DNA of 40,088 nucleotides from contig MGPB01000027.1 of assembly GCA_001795455.1 (NCBI GenBank), positions 1 to 40,088 on the forward strand, read 5' to 3'. This DNA comes from Curvibacter sp. GWA2_63_95. Lineage in GTDB: Bacteria; Pseudomonadota; Gammaproteobacteria; Burkholderiales; Burkholderiaceae_C. Both the position numbers and the translations under genes were made by a program. Each line of letters starts with the position of its first letter. The stretch's first letter is position 1. Below are positions 23,869-33,360 of this stretch, piece after piece. The notes beneath the pieces are model-generated. The model made no database searches, had not been told where the DNA came from, and was given only the letters and a program-made list of their open reading frames with translations.

Positions 23869-24580
23869 GTTGCCAAGCACCTTGCCCCAGCTCGAGGCCG
23901 CGCACTTCCGCCGGCCCGATGCAGCCGCGCTGCGCCCGGTGCCCTCCACCCACGCGCCGCGCATGGCACTGCTCTACGGTTCGCTGCGGCCGCGCTCGTT
24001 CAGCCGCCTGCTGACCGAAGAAGCCGCCCGCCTGCTGCAAGCCATGGGCGCGGAGACCCGCATCTTCAACCCCAGCGGCCTGCCCCTGCCCGATGACGCG
24101 CCCGACACCCACCCCAAGGTGCAAGAACTGCGCGAGCTGACGCAGTGGAGTGAAGGCATGGTCTGGACCTCGCCCGAGCGGCATGGCGCCATGACCGGCA
24201 TCATGAAAGCGCAGATCGACTGGATTCCACTCAACAGCGGCGCCGTGCGGCCCACCCAGGGCAAGACGTTGGCGGTGATGCAGGTGAGCGGCGGCTCGCA
24301 AAGCTTTAACGCCGTGAACCAGATGCGTGTGCTGGGCCGCTGGATGCGCATGCTCACCATCCCCAACCAGAGTTCGGTGGCCAAGGCCTTCCTGGAGTTC
24401 GGCGATGACGACCGCATGAAACCATCCGCCTACTTTGACCGTGTGGTCGATGTGATGGAGGAGCTGATGAAGTTCACCCTGCTCACCCGCGACGCCTCGC
24501 CCTACCTCGTGGACCGGTATAGCGAACGCAAAGAAAGCGCTGAGCAGCTGATGAAGCGGGTGAATCAGCGTAGTCTGTAG
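23846..24580 (+). CDS. arsH: ArsH, NADPH-dependent FMN reductase of organoarsenical resistance
   Basis: A 244-residue flavodoxin-like protein. FMN-binding segments are [11 protein letters not shown] at about 44-54 and [33 protein letters not shown] is also characteristic of the ArsH family. ArsH oxidises trivalent methyl- and aromatic arsenicals to less toxic pentavalent forms and also reduces quinones or azo dyes in vitro. Its start lies inside the end of arsC2, which indicates translational coupling. The length is normal. Confidence 0.95.
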   Translation: MTKANVSELPSTLPQLEAAHFRRPDAAALRPVPSTHAPRMALLYGSLRPRSFSRLLTEEAARLLQAMGAETRIFNPSGLPLPDDAPDTHPKVQELRELTQWSEGMVWTSPERHGAMTGIMKAQIDWIPLNSGAVRPTQGKTLAVMQVSGGSQSFNAVNQMRVLGRWMRMLTIPNQSSVAKAFLEFGDDDRMKPSAYFDRVVDVMEELMKFTLLTRDASPYLVDRYSERKESAEQLMKRVNQRSL

Positions 24581-24599
24581 ACCGCCTTTGGGAGCCCCC

Positions 24600-25952
24600 A
24601 TGTTACGCACAGAACCCACCACCACCCTGGCCGATGCACTGAACCACGGCTGCCACTGCCAGACGCTGGACCCCGCCCAGTTGCTGCATGAACTGGGGCG
24701 CGACGTGGGACTGCGCGATGTCGCCAGCACCCTGGCGGTGACCCACCCGCACCTGTTTTCCAACACGGCCGTGTTTGCCTCGCAGGCCACGGTGCAGGCC
24801 GTGCAGACGGCGGTGGCGGCGATAGAGCGCACCTTGTCACGGCCCGCCTGGGCGCAGCAGGTGCTGCCCGGTGCCAGTGCGATGGCCCAGGCAGACCATG
24901 GCCCGCTGGGCGTATTCATGGGGTATGACTTCCACATCACGCCGCAAGGCCCGCAGCTCATCGAGATCAATACCAACGCGGGCGGCGCCATGCTCAACGC
25001 GGTGTTGCTGCGCGCGCAAGCGGTGTGCTGCGGGTTGATGAATCCGGCGCTTAATGCCTACCGCAACATGGCCACGCTGGAAGACGAGTTTGTGGCCATG
25101 TTCCAGACCGAGTGGGACTTGTTCAACCGCGCACGGGGGCAGGCGCTACGCCCCCTGCGCAGCATTGCCATCGTGGACGAAGCGCCGCAGAGCCAATACC
25201 TCGCACCCGAGTTCGCCCTGTTTGCCGAACTGTTCCTGCGCCATGGCATCCAGGCCGTCGTAACAGACCCGAGCGGCCTGCAACTGCGCGACGGCGTGCT
25301 CTGCAGCGACGCACTGGCGCTGGACCTCGTCTACAACCGCCTGACCGACTTTGACCTCTCCGACCCGGCCCATGCGGCTCTGGCACAGGCTTACAGGGAA
25401 GATGTCGTGGCGGTGACGCCGCACCCGCGCGCGCATGCCTTGCGCGCCAACAAACAACACCTGGTGACGCTGGGCCAGGCGGCAGCGCTGCAGGCCTTGG
25501 GCGTCCCGCCGGCGGACCAGCAAACCTTGCTCGCCACGGTGCCTGCTTGCGAACGGGTGAATGCAAACAATGCGGCGATGCTCTGGGAGCAACGCAAACA
25601 GCTGTTCTTCAAACCGCTAGACGGTTTTGGCGCCCGCGCGGTGTACCGCGGCGACAAACTTACCAAGAAGGTCTGGGAGCAGATCCAGCAAGGCGACTAC
25701 ATCGCCCAGGCCCTGATCCCGCCACCCTTGCGTGCCATGCAAGTGGGTGACGCAGCCACCGAATTGAAGTTCGATCTGCGCGCCTACACCTACGCCGGGC
25801 GTGTGCAGTTGCTGGCGGCCCGCACCTACAGCGGGCAGACCACCAATTTCCGCACTGAAGGCGGGGGGTTCGCCCCGGTCATGTGGGTGCCCGACGGGCC
25901 CACGCCCCCTAACCTGTTGAAACACCTGCCATGCCACACCCCCAGCTGTTAG
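24600..25952 (+). CDS. Uncharacterised ATP-grasp-like protein with permuted motif order, in the ars operon
   Basis: A 450-residue cytoplasmic protein that I do not recognise as any named Ars protein. The ATP-grasp hallmarks are visible but in unusual order. A metal-binding EINTNAGG motif lies at about 122-129, near the N-terminus. The nucleotide-binding Lys and Gly-rich loop (LFFKPLDGFGARAVYRG) lies at about 335-351, the hinge YIAQALIPP at 367-375, and a basic/acidic segment (ELKFDLRAY) at 388-396. In canonical ATP-grasp enzymes the E-x-N motif comes last, so this looks circularly permuted, like glutathionylspermidine-synthase-related families. ATP-grasp enzymes join acids to amines or thiols. 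A thiol or peptide ligase serving arsenic binding is conceivable but not shown. GGGAG precedes the ATG. It overlaps arsA by 22 bp. Confidence 0.72.
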   Translation: MLRTEPTTTLADALNHGCHCQTLDPAQLLHELGRDVGLRDVASTLAVTHPHLFSNTAVFASQATVQAVQTAVAAIERTLSRPAWAQQVLPGASAMAQADHGPLGVFMGYDFHITPQGPQLIEINTNAGGAMLNAVLLRAQAVCCGLMNPALNAYRNMATLEDEFVAMFQTEWDLFNRARGQALRPLRSIAIVDEAPQSQYLAPEFALFAELFLRHGIQAVVTDPSGLQLRDGVLCSDALALDLVYNRLTDFDLSDPAHAALAQAYREDVVAVTPHPRAHALRANKQHLVTLGQAAALQALGVPPADQQTLLATVPACERVNANNAAMLWEQRKQLFFKPLDGFGARAVYRGDKLTKKVWEQIQQGDYIAQALIPPPLRAMQVGDAATELKFDLRAYTYAGRVQLLAARTYSGQTTNFRTEGGGFAPVMWVPDGPTPPNLLKHLPCHTPSC

Positions 25953-27694
25953 ACCACCCCACGCGCCACCTTTTCTTCACCGGCAAGGGTGGCGTGGGCA
26001 AAACCTCGCTCTCCACCGCCTGCGCGATTGCGCTGGCCGACACGGGCAAACGTGTGTTGCTGGTCAGCACCGACTCGGCCAGCAACCTGGATGAGATGCT
26101 GGGCATCACCCTGGCCAACACCCCCGTGCCAGTGCCCGGAGTGCCCGGCCTGTCGGTCCTGAATATCGACCCCGACAACGCCGCCCAAAGCTACCGCGCC
26201 CGCGTGCTGGCGCAAATGGAGCCGGCCAGCACCGAGGCGGACCGCAGCCAGGTGCTGGAGCAGCTATCGGGCGCCTGCACCACCGAGATTGCCGCGTTCG
26301 ACGAGTTCGCCAACCTGCTCAGTGGTGATGCCGCCGGTTTTGACCATGTGGTGTTTGACACCGCCCCCACCGGCCACACCTTGCGCCTCTTGAGCCTGCC
26401 CAAGGCGTGGACGGGGTTTCTGGCGGACAACGACCGCGGGGCCTCCTGCCTGGGGCCGCACTCGGGTTTGAAGATGCAAGAAGCCCGCTTTGCCCAGGCC
26501 CTGCAGACCCTCAGCGATGCCACCCAAACCACGGTGGTGTTGGTGACCCGGCCCGACGCGGGTGCGATGGCCGAGGCGGCCCGCACCTCGCTGGAGCTGC
26601 AAGACTTGGGCCTGCACAACCAGCGGCTGGCCATCAACGGTGTGTTCCACGCCAGCGTGCAGGACGATGCCGTAGCCGCGGCGTTTGAAGCCCTGGGCAC
26701 CCAGGCACTGGCGGCCATGCCGGCCCACTTGCAAGTGTTGCCGCAAGACCAGATTCCGCTGCGCGCCTTTGACACGGTGGGCTTGCCCGCGCTGCGTGCG
26801 CTGCTGCAGACAGCCGACAGCACCTCACCCGCAACGCCCTCCACACATCCCCCGCTGGCAGACGCAAGCCGCACACTGGCCGCGCTGACCGACGCACTCG
26901 CCGCACCGGGCCGCGGGCTCATCATGGTCATGGGTAAAGGCGGCGTGGGCAAAACCACGGTGGCCGCCGCCATCGCCGCCGGGCTGGTGCAGCGCGGCCA
27001 TTCGGTACACCTGAGCACCACCGACCCGGCCGACCACTTGCAAGTGACCGTGGACGGCAACCTGCCCGGCCTCAAGGTGGACCGCATCGACCCCAAGGCC
27101 GAGACCGAAAAATACATCGCCAAGGTGATGGCCGCCAAATCGCCGGGCTTGGACGCCGATGGCATTGCGCTGCTGCAAGAAGACCTGCAATCGCCTTGCA
27201 CCGAAGAGGTGGCGGTATTCCATGCGTTTTCACGCATCGTCTCGGAGGCGCGCAGCGCCTTTGTGGTGCTGGACACCGCACCCACCGGCCACAGCCTGCT
27301 GCTGATGGACGCCACCGGCGCCTACCACCGCCAGATGCTGCGCGAGTATGGCGACGCCAACCCCGGCCGCCTGATCACCCCGCTGATGCGCCTGCAAGAC
27401 CCACAGCACACGCGCATCGTGCTGGTCACGCTACCCGAGGTCACGCCTGTGTCGCAAGCCAGTGCGTTGCAGGACGACCTGCGCCGCGCGAAGATCGAGC
27501 CTTTTGCCTGGGTCATCAACAAAAGCATGGCCGCGGCCGGCACCCACGACCCGCTGCTGGCGGCACGGTTGGCAGGTGAGCAGAAACAGATGGACCGGAT
27601 CGCCGCCGGCCTGTCCGACAACACCTACCTGCTGCCGTGGCTGGCCGAACGGCCGGTTGGCATTGCGGCGTTGCGCAAACTCACTTCGCTATAA
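25931..27694 (+). CDS. arsA: Arsenite-stimulated ATPase ArsA, two-domain
   Basis: A 587-residue soluble ATPase with two homologous halves. The first has P-loop GKGGVGKTS (18-26) and the second GKGGVGKTT (335-343). Each half also has a DTAPTGH segment (143-149 and 448-454). The As(III)-binding cysteines expected at 113, 172 and 422 in the R773 protein have counterparts at C116 (SGACTTE), C173 (ASCLGP) and C423 (SPCTEE). ArsA normally energises the ArsB arsenite pump and is loaded by ArsD; neither is in this window. Its start overlaps the ATP-grasp gene by 22 bp. The stop codon lies within a copy of the dispersed repeat. Confidence 0.95.
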   Translation: MPHPQLLDHPTRHLFFTGKGGVGKTSLSTACAIALADTGKRVLLVSTDSASNLDEMLGITLANTPVPVPGVPGLSVLNIDPDNAAQSYRARVLAQMEPASTEADRSQVLEQLSGACTTEIAAFDEFANLLSGDAAGFDHVVFDTAPTGHTLRLLSLPKAWTGFLADNDRGASCLGPHSGLKMQEARFAQALQTLSDATQTTVVLVTRPDAGAMAEAARTSLELQDLGLHNQRLAINGVFHASVQDDAVAAAFEALGTQALAAMPAHLQVLPQDQIPLRAFDTVGLPALRALLQTADSTSPATPSTHPPLADASRTLAALTDALAAPGRGLIMVMGKGGVGKTTVAAAIAAGLVQRGHSVHLSTTDPADHLQVTVDGNLPGLKVDRIDPKAETEKYIAKVMAAKSPGLDADGIALLQEDLQSPCTEEVAVFHAFSRIVSEARSAFVVLDTAPTGHSLLLMDATGAYHRQMLREYGDANPGRLITPLMRLQDPQHTRIVLVTLPEVTPVSQASALQDDLRRAKIEPFAWVINKSMAAAGTHDPLLAARLAGEQKQMDRIAAGLSDNTYLLPWLAERPVGIAALRKLTSL

Positions 27695-27745
27695 AAACAG
27701 GAGCTGCTTGCGCAGTATCCATGAGGGCTAGAGGCCAAAAATCCT
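27687..27745 (-). repeat. Dispersed repeat, copy at the end of arsA
   Basis: Reading the minus strand: GGCCTCTAGCCCTCATGGAT, ACTGCGCAAGCAGCTCC, then TTTTTATAGCG. The same elements occur at the same spacing as in the other copies. The arsA TAA (27692-27694) is part of the repeat, so the element sets the arsA C-terminus. Confidence 0.72.
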
Positions 27746-27759
27746 CTAAAAACAGCCCG

Positions 27760-28260
27760 TCAGGCCAGCCACTTCTGCATAAACCCGGCCTGCCCCATGG
27801 CCGGGTCCAATTCGTAATAGGCAAAGCCCACGCGCTGGTACAGCTTGACCGCACCGCCGTTGCCCGACAGCACTTCGAGTGTGAGTTTGCAGGCGCCGCG
27901 CTCGATGGCAATCTGCTCCACCAGCGCCAGCATCTTCTCGCCAATGCGCTGGCCGCGGTAGCCACTCAGCACTGCCACGTCGTGCACATTCACCAATGGC
28001 TTGCAGGCGAAGGTGGAGAAACCCTCGATGCAGTTGATCAGGCCCACGGGCGTGGCATCGTCCTCCGACGCAAACGCCAGCACGCTGAAAGCCTGCGGGC
28101 GCGCAGCCAGCGAAGGCACCAGGTTGGCCTTGGCAAAGTCATTCAGGCCTTCGCCGCCTCCCATGGGGTCGCTGGCATAGGCATCGAGCAGCATGACCAA
28201 AGCAGCGGCATGCACGGGGTTGGCGTAGTCGGCACGGACTACACGGATCACATTCGTCAT
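27760..28260 (-). CDS. GNAT family N-acetyltransferase
   Basis: About 166 residues with a GNAT fold. The acetyl-CoA binding motif A is seen in VNVHDVAVLSGYRGQRIGEKML, read in two parts as VNVHDVAVLSGYR and GQRIGEKML. The C-terminal GAVKLYQRVGFAYYEL is typical motif B. The substrate is unknown. The ATG at 28260 is used; a GTG at 28269 overlapping the glmM stop (GTGA) is an alternative and would imply coupling to glmM. It lies between arsA (convergent) and glmM. Although near the ars genes, it is on the other strand and belongs to the glmM side. Confidence 0.85.
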   Translation of the reverse strand: MTNVIRVVRADYANPVHAAALVMLLDAYASDPMGGGEGLNDFAKANLVPSLAARPQAFSVLAFASEDDATPVGLINCIEGFSTFACKPLVNVHDVAVLSGYRGQRIGEKMLALVEQIAIERGACKLTLEVLSGNGGAVKLYQRVGFAYYELDPAMGQAGFMQKWLA

Positions 28261-28265
28261 CGGGT

Positions 28266-29597
28266 TCACACTTTCAGGGTATCGGCTATGCGCTGGGCGC
28301 AGCTTTGGGCTTGTGCGGCATCGCGCGCTTCCACCATCACGCGCACCAGCGGCTCGGTGCCACTGGCGCGGATCAGCACGCGGCCGCTGTCGCCCAGCGC
28401 GGCTTCGGCCGCCTTGGTTGCTTCAGCCATGCGGGTGTTGTTCTTCCAGTCCTGGCCCGGCGTCAGGCGCACATTGATCAGGGTTTGCGGGAACAGCGTC
28501 ACACCGCCCAGCAGCTGCGCCATGGTCTTGCCACTGCGCACGCAGGCCTGCAGCACCTGCAGGGCCGACACCAGGCCGTCACCCGTGGTGTGTTTGTCCA
28601 GCGCCAGCAGGTGGCCCGAGCCTTCGCCGCCCAGGATCCACTTGTGTTTCTCCAGCTCTTCGAGCACATACCGATCACCCACCTTGGCGCGCACAAACTG
28701 CACGCCGCGAGCTTTGAGCGCAACCTCCACAGCCATGTTGGTCATGAGGGTGCCCACCACACCGGGCACATGCTCGTCGCGGCCCAGGCGGTCGTCGGCC
28801 ATCAGGTACAACAACTCATCACCGTTGTAGAGGCGGCCATCCGCGTCCACCAACTGCAGGCGGTCGGCATCGCCGTCCAGGGCGACCCCAAAGTCGGCTT
28901 TGTGTTCTTTCACGGCCGCGACCAAGGCCTCGGGGTGGGTCGCGCCCACACCCTTGTTGATGTTCAGGCCATCGGGCGAACAACCAATGGCGATGACCTC
29001 GGCGCCCAGTTCGTGGAACACCTTGGGCGCGATGTGGTAGGCCGCACCGTGGGCCGCGTCCACCACAATCTTCAGGCCCTTCAGCGTCAGGTCATTGGCA
29101 AACGTGCTCTTGCAAAACTCGATGTAGCGCCCCGCCGCATCGTCCAGTCGGCGGCTCTTGCCCAGGCTGGCGGAGTCCACCCACACGGGCGGCTTATGCA
29201 GCTCGGCCTCCACGGCCAGCTCCCAAGCGTCGGGCAGCTTGCTACCTTTGGCGCTGAAGAACTTGATGCCGTTGTCCGCAAACGGGTTGTGGCTGGCGCT
29301 GATGACCACACCCAGCGACGCACGTTGCGCGCGGGTGAGGTAGGCCACACCCGGTGTGGGCAGTGGGCCCAGCAGCACGACGTCCACACCGGCGGAGTTG
29401 AAGCCGCTCTCCAGCGCGCTTTCCAGCATGTAGCCGGAGATACGCGTGTCCTTGCCGATCAGCACCGTGGGGCGCGCCTCGGTTTCCTTGAGCACATGGC
29501 CCACGGCGTGTGCCAGGCGCAGCACAAAGTCGGGGGTGATGGGGGCTTGCCCCACGGTACCGCGAATGCCATCGGTGCCGAAATACTGTCGTCCCAT
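28266..29597 (-). CDS. glmM: Phosphoglucosamine mutase GlmM
   Basis: A 443-residue cytoplasmic enzyme converting glucosamine-6-phosphate to glucosamine-1-phosphate for peptidoglycan and LPS precursors. The active-site phosphoserine is S102 in [11 protein letters not shown]. The metal loop [11 protein letters not shown] and the C-terminal phosphate-binding loop [13 protein letters not shown] are present. The start [13 protein letters not shown] is typical. It follows folP (39-bp gap) in the conserved ftsH-folP-glmM order. Confidence 0.98.
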   Translation of the reverse strand: MGRQYFGTDGIRGTVGQAPITPDFVLRLAHAVGHVLKETEARPTVLIGKDTRISGYMLESALESGFNSAGVDVVLLGPLPTPGVAYLTRAQRASLGVVISASHNPFADNGIKFFSAKGSKLPDAWELAVEAELHKPPVWVDSASLGKSRRLDDAAGRYIEFCKSTFANDLTLKGLKIVVDAAHGAAYHIAPKVFHELGAEVIAIGCSPDGLNINKGVGATHPEALVAAVKEHKADFGVALDGDADRLQLVDADGRLYNGDELLYLMADDRLGRDEHVPGVVGTLMTNMAVEVALKARGVQFVRAKVGDRYVLEELEKHKWILGGEGSGHLLALDKHTTGDGLVSALQVLQACVRSGKTMAQLLGGVTLFPQTLINVRLTPGQDWKNNTRMAEATKAAEAALGDSGRVLIRASGTEPLVRVMVEARDAAQAQSCAQRIADTLKV

Positions 29598-29636
29598 GTT
29601 TTGAGTTCCTGTTGTGTTGTTGTTTGTGTTGTGGGC

Positions 29637-30509
29637 TCAGACCTGTGCTTGCATCGCAGCCAGCACCTTGAGGGCACTGACCGTGTCGCGCACATCGTGC
29701 ACTCGCACCACGTGGGCCCCGTTCTGCACCGCCAGCACCGCCGCGGTGATGCTGGGCGCGCGACGCTGGTCCACATCCATGCTGGCAGCATTGCTCAGAG
29801 AAGTTTGGGTGACTGCGGCCAGCGACGATTTACGCGACCAACCCGCCAGCACCGGGTAACCCGCGGGAACGGCCTGGGCCTGGCGCGCCAGCAGCGCGAA
29901 GTTCTGCGCCACCGTCTTGCCAAATCCTATGCCGGGGTCCAGGCAAATCCGGTTCGAATCGACTCCCAGCGCCCGTAAATGCTGCGCAAGCAGCTCTAAA
30001 AACGATAGCACCTGGGGTACCACATCGCCCTCCATGGGCGCCACCTGCATGGTCTGAGGGTCGCGGTGCATATGCATGAGGCAAACGCCACAGTTCGGGT
30101 GGGCCGCCACCACAGACGCGCCGGTGGGGCCGCCCTGCCCGTCCGTCCAGCGCAGGGCCCAGATGTCGTTGACGATGTCGGCCCCCAGGTCCAGCGCGGC
30201 CTGCATCACTGCGGGCTTGTAGGTGTCGACCGAGACCGGCACACCCAAGGTCACCGCATGGCGAATGACGGGCAGCACGCGGGCCAATTCTTCATCCTGG
30301 GGAACCGGTGGGGCCCCAGGCCGGGTGGATTCGCCCCCAATGTCCAACAGATGGGCACCGTCCTTGAGCAGACGCTCGCAATGGAGCAAGGCTGCATGGT
30401 GCGAGGCGTGCTGGCCACCGTCTGAAAACGAATCGGGCGTGACATTGACGATGCCCATCACCTGGGGGGTGGACAGGTCAATGGCGAAGCGTGAGGTTTG
30501 CCAATGCAT
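29637..30509 (-). CDS. folP: Dihydropteroate synthase FolP
   Basis: A 290-residue enzyme that condenses p-aminobenzoate with dihydropterin pyrophosphate in folate synthesis, the sulfonamide target. Motifs: GIVNVTPDSFSDGG near the N-terminus, LDIGGESTRPGAPP, DPGIGFGKT and VLAGWSRKS. The ATG at 30509 is used; upstream in-frame codons are outside the conserved domain. No strong Shine-Dalgarno sequence is visible. A region of about 46 bp resembling the dispersed repeat is translated just before the DPGIGFGKT motif. Confidence 0.96.
   Translation of the reverse strand: MHWQTSRFAIDLSTPQVMGIVNVTPDSFSDGGQHASHHAALLHCERLLKDGAHLLDIGGESTRPGAPPVPQDEELARVLPVIRHAVTLGVPVSVDTYKPAVMQAALDLGADIVNDIWALRWTDGQGGPTGASVVAAHPNCGVCLMHMHRDPQTMQVAPMEGDVVPQVLSFLELLAQHLRALGVDSNRICLDPGIGFGKTVAQNFALLARQAQAVPAGYPVLAGWSRKSSLAAVTQTSLSNAASMDVDQRRAPSITAAVLAVQNGAHVVRVHDVRDTVSALKVLAAMQAQV
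29965..30010 (+). repeat. Repeat-like segment inside folP
   Basis: AGCGCCCGTAAATGCTGCGC, then AAGCAGCTC and CGATAGCA reproduce the order of the dispersed repeat, including the shared stretch TGCGCAAGCAGCTC found in the arsA-end copy. On the coding strand it encodes part of the helix LELLAQHLRALG. Confidence 0.5.
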
Positions 30510-30560
30510 AACTTGAATTATCGGGGCAGGCGAACCGGCAACGGGGAAGGCGGAACCCTG

Positions 30561-30591
30561 AAAAGCCACAGGGCCCGAAGGCCCTGTGGAG
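30561..30591 (-). terminator. Terminator after ftsH
   Basis: On the minus strand CCACAGGGCC, a TTCG tetraloop and GGCCCTGTGG form a 10-bp stem (30566-30589), followed by CTTTT. It begins 20 bp after the ftsH stop and separates it from folP. Confidence 0.85.
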
Positions 30592-30608
30592 TTCAGCGCA
30601 GCCCGGTG

Positions 30609-32534
30609 TCAGGCGGCGGTGGGTGCGGGGTCTGCCGCTACAGCCGGTGCACCACCGCTACCGCCACCACCGTTGTTGGGGGTTCGAGGGGTCCAGTCTT
30701 TGGGAGGACGGGGTTCGCGGCCGGCCATGATGTCTTCCAGCTGCTCGGCATCAATGGTTTCCCAGTCCAGCAGGGCTTTGGCCATGGCGTGCATCTTGTC
30801 GCTGTTTTCTTCGATCAGCTTGCGTGCCAGAGCGTACTGCTTGTCAATGATGCGGCGCACTTCCGAATCCACTTTTTGCATGGTCTGTTCGCTCATGCTG
30901 GTGGTCTTGGTCACACTGCGGCCCAGAAACACTTCGCCTTCGTTCTCGGCGTAGACCATAGGGCCCAGAGCATCTGTCATGCCATAGCGGGTCACCATGT
31001 CGCGGGCGATGGAGGTGGCGCGCTCAAAGTCATTGGAAGCACCCGTGGTCATTTGGTTCATGAACACTTCTTCTGCAATGCGGCCACCAAACAGCATGCT
31101 GATCTGGTTCAGCATGAATTCGCTGTCGTAGCTGTAGCGATCTTGTGCGGGCAGGCTCATGGTCACACCCAGGGCGCGGCCGCGGGGAATGATGGTGACC
31201 TTGTGCACCGGATCGCACTTGGGCAGCAGCTTGCCGATCAGGGCGTGGCCGGACTCGTGGTAGGCCGTGTTCTTGCGCTCTTCCTCGGGCATGACCATGC
31301 TCTTGCGCTCGGGGCCCATGAGGATCTTGTCCTTGGCCTTCTCGAAGTCCTGCATTTCGACCAGGCGCGCATTGCGGCGCGCGGCCATCAGGGCAGCTTC
31401 GTTGCACAGGTTGGCGAGGTCGGCACCGCTCATGCCGGGCGTGCCGCGGGCAATGGTCATGGCGCTCACATCCTGGCCCAAAGGCACTTTGCGCATGTGC
31501 ACGTTCAGAATCTGTTCGCGGCCACGGATATCGGGCAGCGTGACATAGACCTGGCGATCGAACCGGCCGGGACGCAGCAAGGCGGCGTCCAGGATGTCGG
31601 GGCGGTTGGTGGCAGCCACCACGATCACACCGACATTGGTCTCAAAACCATCCATCTCGACCAGCATCTGGTTCAGGGTCTGTTCGCGCTCGTCGTTGCC
31701 ACCGCCCAGGCCAGCACCACGCTGGCGACCGACGGCGTCAATTTCGTCGATGAAGATGATGCAGGGAGCATTCTTCTTGGCGTTCTCGAACATGTCGCGC
31801 ACCCGAGATGCGCCCACACCGACAAACATTTCGACGAAGTCCGAACCCGAGATGCTGAAGAACGGCACCTTGGCTTCGCCCGCAATCGATTTGGCCAGCA
31901 GCGTCTTGCCGGTACCGGGAGGGCCGACCAGCAGCAGGCCGCGGGGAATACGACCGCCGAGTTTCTGGAACTTGCTGGGGTCTTTGAGGAAGTCGACAAC
32001 TTCCTTCACTTCTTCTTTGGCTTCGTCGCAACCGGCCACATCGGCAAAAGTCACGGTGTTGGTGTTTTCATCCAGCAGGCGGGCCTTGCTCTTGCCGAAG
32101 CTGAACGCCCCGCCCTTGCCGCCGCCTTGCATCTGGCGCATGAAGTACACCCATACGCCAATCAACAGCAGCATGGGGCCCCAGCTGACCAACAGGGTCA
32201 TCAGCAGGGAGCCTTCTTCGCGTGGCTTGGTGTCAAATTTGACGTTGTTGTTGCGCAGGTCGCCGACCAGGCCACGGTCCAGGTAGGTCGCATTGGTCTT
32301 GATGCGTCGGTCGTCGGTCGTAATCGCCGTAATCTCGCCTCCGCCAGCGCCGTCGGGAATCATCGCGCTCTTGATACTGCCATTGTTGACCATGTCCAAG
32401 AACTCGGAATAGCTGACGGTGCCCGATGCTGCAGCACGCGTGTCGAATTGCTTGAACACGGTGAACAGCACCAAGGCCACCACCAACCACACTGCAATTT
32501 TTGAAAACCACTGATTATTCAAGCGAAGCTCCAA
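30609..32534 (-). CDS. ftsH: ATP-dependent membrane protease FtsH
   Basis: A 641-residue inner-membrane AAA+ zinc protease that degrades misassembled membrane proteins and short-lived regulators such as LpxC or sigma-32 in model species. Two membrane helices lie at about 12-27 and 110-132, flanking a periplasmic domain. The AAA module has Walker A GPPGTGKT at 204-211, Walker B IIFIDEID and the second-region-of-homology arginines in RPGRFDR. The zinc site HESGH is at 426-430. A Gly/Pro/Ala-rich tail ends the protein. It has its own terminator downstream and follows rlmE, the usual order. Confidence 0.98.
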   Translation of the reverse strand: MELRLNNQWFSKIAVWLVVALVLFTVFKQFDTRAAASGTVSYSEFLDMVNNGSIKSAMIPDGAGGGEITAITTDDRRIKTNATYLDRGLVGDLRNNNVKFDTKPREEGSLLMTLLVSWGPMLLLIGVWVYFMRQMQGGGKGGAFSFGKSKARLLDENTNTVTFADVAGCDEAKEEVKEVVDFLKDPSKFQKLGGRIPRGLLLVGPPGTGKTLLAKSIAGEAKVPFFSISGSDFVEMFVGVGASRVRDMFENAKKNAPCIIFIDEIDAVGRQRGAGLGGGNDEREQTLNQMLVEMDGFETNVGVIVVAATNRPDILDAALLRPGRFDRQVYVTLPDIRGREQILNVHMRKVPLGQDVSAMTIARGTPGMSGADLANLCNEAALMAARRNARLVEMQDFEKAKDKILMGPERKSMVMPEEERKNTAYHESGHALIGKLLPKCDPVHKVTIIPRGRALGVTMSLPAQDRYSYDSEFMLNQISMLFGGRIAEEVFMNQMTTGASNDFERATSIARDMVTRYGMTDALGPMVYAENEGEVFLGRSVTKTTSMSEQTMQKVDSEVRRIIDKQYALARKLIEENSDKMHAMAKALLDWETIDAEQLEDIMAGREPRPPKDWTPRTPNNGGGGSGGAPAVAADPAPTAA

Positions 32535-32598
32535 TACTGGCGCAAGTAAACGAACCTTGCGTACTTGGGACCCATTTTAGGCGTTTCAAGCCATGAAA

Positions 32599-32633
32599 GC
32601 TGTTATTTCGGGCCGGACGGCCTCAGAAACAGC
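32599..32633 (-). other. Imperfect hairpin between rlmE and ftsH
   Basis: GCTGTT (32599-32604) pairs with AACAGC (32628-32633), with an inner GGCC/GGCC. It could end the rlmE transcript, but no proper T-run follows on the minus strand. Confidence 0.35.
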
Positions 32634-32655
32634 ATGGGAATTGCGTGGCAGATTC

Positions 32656-33342
32656 TCAGACGGACTTGAGGCCCAAACCGACCAGAAAGGTTTCGGACGA
32701 ACGGTCGCGCGAGGCCTTGGGTTTGAGTGGTTTGACCGTGACGAAAGCCGCCTTGAAACGCTGCACCACATCGTTGTAGCTGCCACCGTGGAATACCTTG
32801 GCCACCAGCGCCCCTTGCGGCTTCATGTGGTTTTGGGCGAATTCAATCGCCAGCTCCACCAAATATTCAATACGTGCCGCATCTGCCGACGCGATACCCG
32901 ACAGATTGGGCGCCATGTCGGACACCACCAGATCGGCTTGCTTGCCACCCAGTGCAGTCTCCAGCAACGCCAGCGTGTCGGCCTCGCGGAAATCCCCCTG
33001 GATGAAGGTCACGCCTTCGATCGGCTCCATGGGCAACAAATCCAGCCCGATGATGGTGCCGTTCATTTCCCCCACAGCCGCTCCGTTGGGTGACATGCGG
33101 CGGCGCAGGTACTGGCTCCAGGCGCCTGGCGTGCAGCCCAAGTCCACCACCAGCTGGCCGGGCTTCACCAGATGCAGGGTTTCATCAATTTCCTTGAGCT
33201 TGTAGGCCGCGCGGGCCCGGTAGCCCTCTTTGTTGGCCAGCTTCACATAAGGGTCATTGATGTGGTCATGCAACCAGGCTTTGTTGACCTTTTTGTTGCC
33301 GGCTTTGTTATCCGGCTTGCTACTTTTGCTCTGCGTATTCAT
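32656..33342 (-). CDS. rlmE: 23S rRNA 2'-O-ribose methyltransferase RlmE (U2552)
   Basis: A 228-residue SAM-dependent methyltransferase acting on U2552 in the A-loop of the large subunit. Motif I is [15 protein letters not shown]. The catalytic K-D-K-E set is visible in [29 protein letters not shown] and SSETFLVG. The N-terminal extension is Lys/Ser-rich. The ATG at 33342 is used. It is divergent from yhbY, with only 18 bp between the two start codons. Confidence 0.97.
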   Translation of the reverse strand: MNTQSKSSKPDNKAGNKKVNKAWLHDHINDPYVKLANKEGYRARAAYKLKEIDETLHLVKPGQLVVDLGCTPGAWSQYLRRRMSPNGAAVGEMNGTIIGLDLLPMEPIEGVTFIQGDFREADTLALLETALGGKQADLVVSDMAPNLSGIASADAARIEYLVELAIEFAQNHMKPQGALVAKVFHGGSYNDVVQRFKAAFVTVKPLKPKASRDRSSETFLVGLGLKSV

Positions 33343-33354
33343 TGCGTCGATAAT
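33326..33354 (+). promoter_or_regulatory. Candidate promoter of yhbY
   Basis: TTGCTC (33326-33331) and GATAAT (33349-33354) are separated by 17 bp. The predicted transcription start falls at about 33360-33361, the A of the yhbY ATG. The promoter overlaps the first codons of rlmE. Confidence 0.5.
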
Positions 33355-33360
33355 ACCCAC

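Noticed and set aside
27760..28260. ArsN-type acetyltransferase belonging to the ars cluster
   Set aside because: It is on the opposite strand, adjoins glmM and shows only generic GNAT motifs; nothing ties it to arsenic.
30498..32504. A 668-codon open frame on the plus strand
   Set aside because: Antisense to ftsH, which has every expected motif.
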